Below, in pieces: positions 8,101 to 8,953 of a DNA stretch of 8,953 nucleotides. Source of the stretch: Opitutus sp. GAS368 (GTDB taxonomy: Bacteria; Verrucomicrobiota; Verrucomicrobiia; Opitutales; Opitutaceae); the NCBI GenBank assembly GCA_945861235.1, contig CAMATV010000108.1, positions 1 to 8,953 of the forward strand. The letters run 5' to 3'. The translations under genes were made by a program, and so were the position numbers. The notes under the pieces were generated by a model. It searched no databases. It was not told the DNA's origin and saw only the letters and a list, made by a program, of their open reading frames with translations. Every line of letters starts with the position of its first letter. Positions within the stretch are counted from its first letter, which is position 1.

Positions 8101-8120
8101 AGACGGTATCGGGAAATCAT
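5103..8120 (-). CDS. TonB-dependent outer-membrane receptor with carboxypeptidase-regulatory-like N-terminal domain
   Basis: 1005 residues from ATG 8120; ATG 8099 (codon 8) is an equally good start giving 998. The frame stays open to 8849, but that part lies opposite the sialidase-like gene's own frame and looks like out-of-frame translation, so it is excluded. Order: signal peptide (AALCGLLYLV core, cut near VRAQA, residue 34); a regulatory-like beta-sandwich about 44-122 (GTVTGRVSNAATGSYLEGAQ, TDQEGRYTI, VFTYLGL); a TonB-box-like MESFVVEGE 127-135; a plug about 145-260 with NIGSFLEKLPGLNV, VMVRGID, VEMDGVQL, VESIEVTKAPTPDMPASSI and GGSINLVTR; then a beta-barrel of about 740 residues rich in alternating strands and ending in GVQGRF, the aromatic C-terminus expected for outer-membrane insertion. 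It should import, with TonB/ExbBD energy, a ligand too large for porins, presumably a product of the neighbouring hydrolases. It starts 8 bases after the sialidase-like stop and its stop overlaps the esterase ATG. No SusD partner is visible. Ligand unknown. Confidence 0.95.
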   Translation of the reverse strand: MISRYRLMPRPSRSAALCGLLYLVNPLDPVRAQAPAPARAVEFGTVTGRVSNAATGSYLEGAQVAVQGTRWTAVTDQEGRYTIRAEAGDATLVFTYLGLTPQSLPVTFSAGSAGLKNVALTSDVYKMESFVVEGEREGSSRAITRQRLAPNVKNVVATDLYGSLTEDNIGSFLEKLPGLNVTNNVGKTRDVMVRGIDSSLNTVEMDGVQLASTNSSGTSRSFDFLQASISMVESIEVTKAPTPDMPASSIGGSINLVTRTAFGRTNPRMFNYSVGFLHAIDRIGGRAESQKRWFEEPIEKLTPAFSFSYSDLLGSARRLGVTLNYSRTTSFSSQQGANFNYQATLGQPAYIRSTEISLAGASGPDTRQNLHLKLEYKLSDRAVLSVSASNNFYLEGTHTRGHAFATADAAARFAPGYSETRSEALPNVATTASMTDTAYDLTNDTYRYQAAVVHKLDRLIIDYSATLSLAEAYPNFAPFERKYSKGRPKGTLTIGGLANIGWIIDRSRDGAWPLVTQTAGRDAYDLNSYQTLTMTQNHNGAESSITEGRFNVKRGLDLAIPAFIKTGLQFQRQQRKRNIRPHSYTFIGPGGLGQFADKSSWISDRIDGQRQAPWVDMLYVAQHKEDNPQSWPEDLSYKYVQRLRNQQDFRETIASGYIMANGQIGALGLLAGLRFEETRTLGNGPLNRTVNAAEAARRAAFAGPLTEEEIKRRAEYEWGTRVRSEGQYQDVFPGVHFKYTHRSGFIGRASYSTSIGRPSISSIIPNTAVNEGAQRITVANTGLKPQHADNFDVTLEYYFEPVGLFTAGVFLKEVSDFIFTDTSQTVGSGSNNGFDGLYEGYSITTSANGGHARYRGFELSYQQQFVFLPGFWSGFGINLNYTQLSTRGDYGTPIATTQVAGFRPRTANIALSYKKRRYDVRLQTNWVDTYLQTASTNAALILYESPKVTTSAKITFAATPKTSVYLNWDNIFGEPSSNIWRGVEGRVARIRSVYPTIAAGVQGRF
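5112..5116 (-). promoter_or_regulatory. Candidate Shine-Dalgarno (AAGGA) for the esterase ATG at 5103
   Basis: On the minus strand AAGGA lies 8 bases before ATG 5103, inside the last codons of the receptor gene. The codons that make it (CAA GGA CGA) all end in A, which is uncommon in these GC-rich genes, and this suggests the site may be selected. Together with the TGATG stop/start overlap it supports translational coupling. It could still be chance, because the GTG at 4986 gives a better signal peptide. Confidence 0.45.
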
Positions 8121-8128
8121 GGACAGGC

Positions 8129-8953
8129 TTATTGCACTGACGTGGGGGCGTCCCAGATCGCGACGCCCATGTGGTAGCGCTCGTGATTTTCGACGGCTTG
8201 CGAGTAGTAGGCGGTGACGATCTTGCCGTCGGCGCGTTGGACGCTGCTGGGGTAACCGCAGTCCATGGCCCGGCTGTTCGACAGGCGAATCGGCGCGCTC
8301 CACGAGGCGCCGTCGTCGCGGCTGAACTTGGCGAGCACGCCGCTCTGGCCTTCGAGGCGCTTGCCGTAACTGAGCAGGATGCGGCCGTCCTTCAGGCGCA
8401 GGAGGTGGGCGTTGAGTTCGCGCGTCTCGGTGATCGGAGTGCCGCCCTGCCAGGTCGCCCCGTCGTCGTCGGAGCGGAATAGTTCCATCCGGTAGAGCGG
8501 ATTGGTGCGCGCGGCGGCGAGCCAGCGTTTGCCGCCGGCGTGGAAGATCGAAGTTTCGTTGTGATTCGGCCCGATGACCGCGCCGCGCCGCCATGAGCGA
8601 CCGTCGTCGTTGCTCGTGAAATGCCAGACGTGCCGCGCGGCGGTGTCCTTCAAGCCGCGCGCGTAACAGGTGGTGTGCAGGCGGCCGTCCGCGCCGGAGA
8701 GGATGGGGCCGAACGGAACGAAATGTGTCCAACCGGGCTCGGGCTCGGGAAACGATTTGATGAGAGCCCACGTTTTTCCGCCATCGGCGGAACGCGAGAC
8801 CCAGACGGGAATTATTTTTCCGCCCGTCTGGCCGGGCTTCCTTTCCCAACCGGAACAGATCACCACGAGGTCACCGTTCCGGGCCAGACCCGCGGCGACG
8901 TTCATCCGGACGGTCTCGGGATCGTTGGGCGCGGGATTCGCGCGTTTCTCCCA
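8129..8953 (-). CDS. BNR/Asp-box sialidase-like protein (5' end outside window)
   Basis: The last 274 residues of a gene whose start lies beyond 8953; the frame is open to the edge, beginning WEKRANPAPNDPETVR. Four Asp boxes (S-x-D-x-G-x-T/S-W) mark a six-bladed sialidase-type propeller: SADGGKTW, SNDDGRSW, SDDDGATW and SRDDGASW. Between them are conserved blade strands (GRLHTTCYARG, HLLRLKDGRILLSYG) and the closing GYPSSVQRADGKIVTAYY. The family includes exo-alpha-sialidases, but many relatives in Verrucomicrobia and Planctomycetes have no proven activity on sialic acid. The usual RIP arginine site would fall near VRMNVAAG at the visible N-terminal end, and RIP itself is not seen there. Any signal peptide is outside the window. 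It stops 8 bases before the receptor start, indicating co-transcription. The BNR fold is certain; the substrate is open. Confidence 0.9.
   Translation of the reverse strand, partial: WEKRANPAPNDPETVRMNVAAGLARNGDLVVICSGWERKPGQTGGKIIPVWVSRSADGGKTWALIKSFPEPEPGWTHFVPFGPILSGADGRLHTTCYARGLKDTAARHVWHFTSNDDGRSWRRGAVIGPNHNETSIFHAGGKRWLAAARTNPLYRMELFRSDDDGATWQGGTPITETRELNAHLLRLKDGRILLSYGKRLEGQSGVLAKFSRDDGASWSAPIRLSNSRAMDCGYPSSVQRADGKIVTAYYSQAVENHERYHMGVAIWDAPTSVQ

Larger units (their letters stand above)
1..8953 (-). other. Probable single operon of five co-oriented envelope/exported-protein genes
   Basis: All five genes share the minus strand with spacings of 8 bases (8121-8128), a 1-base overlap (5103), 25 bases (4098-4122) and 39 bases (2016-2054). 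None of these gaps holds a GC stem followed by a T run or a recognisable promoter. The promoter must lie upstream of 8953 and the end of the unit beyond position 1. Four of the five products have a visible export signal, and the fifth lacks its N-terminus in this window. Confidence 0.65.

Noticed and set aside
8121..8849. N-terminal extension of the receptor frame beyond ATG 8120
   Set aside because: It overlaps the Asp-box gene in another frame, is Arg/Pro-rich, and would bury the receptor signal peptide about 240 residues inside the protein.
1..8953. RNA genes, CRISPR arrays, insertion sequences, long direct repeats
   Set aside because: None was seen on reading either strand; the window is almost fully occupied by the five coding regions.

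Overview
The window is a compact, GC-rich stretch in which every gene I can support lies on the minus strand. Transcription therefore runs from the right edge (about 8953) to the left edge (1). Gaps between genes are only 8 to 39 bases, plus one 1-base overlap, which suggests a single operon. The TonB receptor style (a 'MESFVVEGE'-like segment before the plug and 'TPDMPASSIGGSINLVTR' inside it) and the DUF1080, ceramidase-like and BNR families together point to a verrucomicrobial bacterium, probably Opitutaceae-like. That assignment comes from family recognition, not from a marker gene.

Layout in transcription order: (1) 8953-8129, a BNR/Asp-box sialidase-like protein whose 5' end lies outside the window; (2) 8120-5103, a TonB-dependent receptor with an N-terminal carboxypeptidase-regulatory-like domain; (3) 5103-4123, an exported alpha/beta hydrolase of the BD-FAE/carboxylesterase type; (4) 4097-2055, a secreted two-domain protein with a neutral-ceramidase-like N-terminal part and a C-terminal DUF1080 (3-keto-glycoside hydrolase family) domain; (5) 2015-1, a secreted YtcJ-like amidohydrolase that runs in frame, with no linker, into a second neutral-ceramidase-like domain and leaves the window inside that domain.

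The most unusual content is the left half. Two adjacent genes carry related ceramidase-like modules, each welded to a different second enzyme: DUF1080 in one and amidohydrolase in the other. In the complete copy the zinc-site residues of the ceramidase family appear present. However, the segment aligning with the family's GDVSPN amidase motif reads ADVNNT, so the expected nucleophilic serine is an asparagine. True ceramidase activity should not be assumed.

Taken together (inference), the locus looks like an envelope system for capturing and breaking down a complex glycoconjugate or glycolipid-like substrate. The BNR protein and the DUF1080 domain would act on sugars, the esterase on ester bonds, the ceramidase-like and amidohydrolase modules on amide or related bonds, and the TonB receptor would import products. 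No SusD-like partner, regulator, RNA gene, mobile element, CRISPR array or convincing terminator is visible, and no gene-free stretch exceeds about 40 bases.
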